A stretch of DNA of 64,000 nt, taken from assembly GCA_026874595.1 (NCBI GenBank), contig CM049316.1, forward strand, positions 72,383,176 to 72,447,175, in the 5' to 3' direction. This document shows, piece after piece, positions 62,301 through 64,000 of the stretch (position 1 is its first letter; every line of letters begins with the position of its first letter). The notes beneath the pieces are model-generated. The model made no database searches. It saw only the letters and a program-made list of their open reading frames with translations, and was not told where the DNA came from. This DNA is from Sipunculus nudus (taxonomy: Eukaryota; Annelida; Sipuncula; Golfingiida; Sipunculidae). The translations under genes and the position numbers were made by a program.

Positions 62301-64000
62301 CTGGTCTCATGTCAGCTGGTGTTTTATGGATCTTTACTGTCAAAGTCTGCTTGTCTCATGTTTGCTGGTGTTTTATGGATCTTTACTGTCACAGTCTGTG
62401 CGCTGGTCTCATGTCAGCTGGTGTTTTAGGGATCTTTATTGTCACATTCTGCTGGTCTTATCTCAGTAAGTGCTTTAGGGATCTTTACTGTCACTGCATG
62501 CTGGTATCATGTCAGCTGATGTTTTAGGGATCATTATTCTCACAGCCTGCTTGGTCTCATGACAGCTGGTGTTTTAGGGATCCTTACCGTCATAGTCTGC
62601 TGTTATCATGTCAGCTTGTGTTTTAGGGATCTTTACTGTCACAGTCTGGCAGTGGTCTCACGTCAACTGGTCTTTTAGGAATCTTTACTGTCACAGTCTG
62701 CTGGTCTCATGTCAGATGGTGTTTTAGGGACCTTTACTGTCACAAGATGCTGGTATATTGTCAGCTAGTGTTTCAGGGATCTTTACTGTCAAAGTCTGGC
62801 AGTGCTCTCATGTCACCTGGTGTTTTAGGGATCTTTACTGTCACAGTCTGCTGGTCTCCTGTTAGCTGGTGATTTAAGAGATCTTTACTGTCACAGTTTG
62901 CTGGTCTCATGGCAGCTAGTGTTTTAGGGATCTTCACTGTCACAGGCTGTTGGTGACATGATAGCAAGAGATCTTTACTGTCACAGTTTGCTGGTCTCAT
63001 GGCAGCTAGTGTTTAAGGTATCTTTACTGTCACAGGCTGATGGTGTCATGACAGCAGGTGTTTTGGGGATCTTTACTGTCACAGTCTGCTGGTGTCATGA
63101 CAGCAGGTGTTTTAGGGATCATTTGTGTCACAGTCTGCTGGTCTGGTGGCAGCTGGTGTTATAGAAATCTTTACTGTCACAGTGTGCTGGTCTCATGTCA
63201 GTTCGTGTTTTAGATATCTTTATTGTCACAGTCTGCTTGTCTCCTGTTCGCTGGTGTTTTAGGGATCTTTACTGTTACAGGCTGCTGGTCTCATGTCAGC
63301 TGGTGTTTTCAGGATCTTTACTGTCACAGTCTGCTGGTCTCATTACAGCTGGTGTTTAAGGGATCTTTACTGTCACAGTCTCCTGGTCTTATGTCAGCTG
63401 GTGTTTTCAGGATCTTTCCTGTCACAGTCTGCTGGTCTCATGTCAGCTGGTGTTTAAGGGATCTTCACTGTCACAGGCTGCTGGTATCATGTCAGCCTGT
63501 GTTTTAGGGATCTTTACTGTCACAGTCTTGTAGTGGTCTCATGACAGCAGGTGTTTTAGGGCTCTTTACTGTCACAGTCTGCTGGTCTGGTGGCAGCTGG
63601 TGTTATAGAAATCTTTACTGTCACAGTGTGCTGGTCTCATGTCAGTTCGTGTTTTAGATATCTTTACTGTCACAGGCTGCTGGTCTCCTGTTATCTGGTG
63701 ATTTAGGTATCTTTACTGTCACAGTCTGCTGGTATCATGATCTCATGACAGCTGGGATTTTAGGGATCTTAACTGTCACAGTCTGTTGGTCATATGTCAG
63801 CTGGTGTTTTCAGGATCTTTACTGTCACACTCTGCTGGTCTCATGTCAGCTGGTGTTTTAGGGATCTTCACTGTCACAGGCTGCTGGTCTCATGTCAGCT
63901 GGTGTTTGAGGGATCTTTACTGTCAGTGCATGCTGGTATCATGTCAGCTGGTGTTTAAGGGATCTTTCCTGTCACAGTCTGCTGGTGTTATGTCAGCTGG

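Larger units (their letters stand above)
50190..64000 (+). repeat. Large ~49-bp satellite array, runs off the window end
   Basis: About 280 head-to-tail monomers, all in one orientation. The consensus in pieces is gggatctttactgtcacagt, then ctgctggtctcatgtcagct, then ggtgtttta (49 bp). Recurrent variants add bases: 'ctgtgcgctgg' or 'ctgcgcgctgg' (+4), 'ctggcagtgg' (+3) and 'ggtatcatgatctcatgac' (+7). Since 49 is not a multiple of 3, three monomers make a 49-residue period, which explains the many open frames up to 137 codons with recurring 'LYCHSL' and 'MSAGV' words. These are not genes. The right edge is outside the window. Confidence 0.97.

Noticed and set aside
57132-63000. Minus-strand frames of about 75 codons reading 'MRPANCDSKD' repeats
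   Set aside because: These are complementary readings of satellite monomers at 57132, 59355 and 62773. They follow the higher-order period, not a gene.
50369-63507. Dozens of 60-137-codon plus-strand open frames with repeated LYCHSL/MSAGV text
   Set aside because: They are by-products of the 49-bp satellite: the same text appears in all three frames with a 49-residue period, and stop-free stretches depend only on monomer variants.
50190-64000. CRISPR-like array
   Set aside because: Monomers are contiguous and related along their whole length, with no unique spacers between repeats, and the setting is a eukaryotic genome.

Overview
The window looks like AT-rich, intron- and repeat-dominated animal genomic DNA. 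A marine mollusc, probably a bivalve, is the best guess. This rests on dispersed repeats carrying 'aaggtcaaggtcac'-type runs and 'gtccgtcngtctgtc' leaders of a kind common in mollusc genomes, on a C-type lectin split by an intron, on hAT (ZBED-like) transposase relics, and on many AT, CT, GA and poly-C tracts. There is no bacterial-style gene organisation, no rRNA and no confident tRNA. The assignment is inference, because no species-specific gene is present.

Layout. 1-6350: noncoding, with microsatellites, a CpG-rich block (3120-3760) and a dispersed repeat carrying AGGTCA half-sites (5860-6480). 6350-11826: copy A of a large direct duplication. 11827-24064: the interval between the duplicates. 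It holds the only well-supported host gene, the 3' two exons of a C-type lectin (15826-17623). It also holds an unrecognised 132-codon reading frame (12703-13101, minus), a frameshifted fragment with a PYMFKP motif (19129-19375) and a decayed Ty3/Gypsy integrase (23581-23827, minus). 24065-30612: copy B of the duplication, with its own insertions and a private 53-bp minisatellite.

31403-35690: a hAT-rich block. A 2.03-kb element with hAT-like inverted ends abuts a broken, intron-containing hAT transposase relic whose RWNS, PTIHLV, FDDDDEEEE and ATSVASERNFS blocks can still be read in order. 35690-50190: a mosaic of dispersed and tandem repeats, including several locally duplicated modules, a 21-bp nonamer array and one possible pseudogene. 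50190-64000 (running off the end): a satellite of about 49-bp monomers, all in one orientation. Marker monomers recur about every 2.15-2.3 kb, and a 1,776-bp block is repeated exactly 2,300 bp away.

There is no multi-gene pathway here. The interesting content is architectural: the higher-order satellite, the direct duplication bracketing a lectin gene, and repeat-borne palindromes with a perfect AGGTGGCGCCACCT core kept in four copies.
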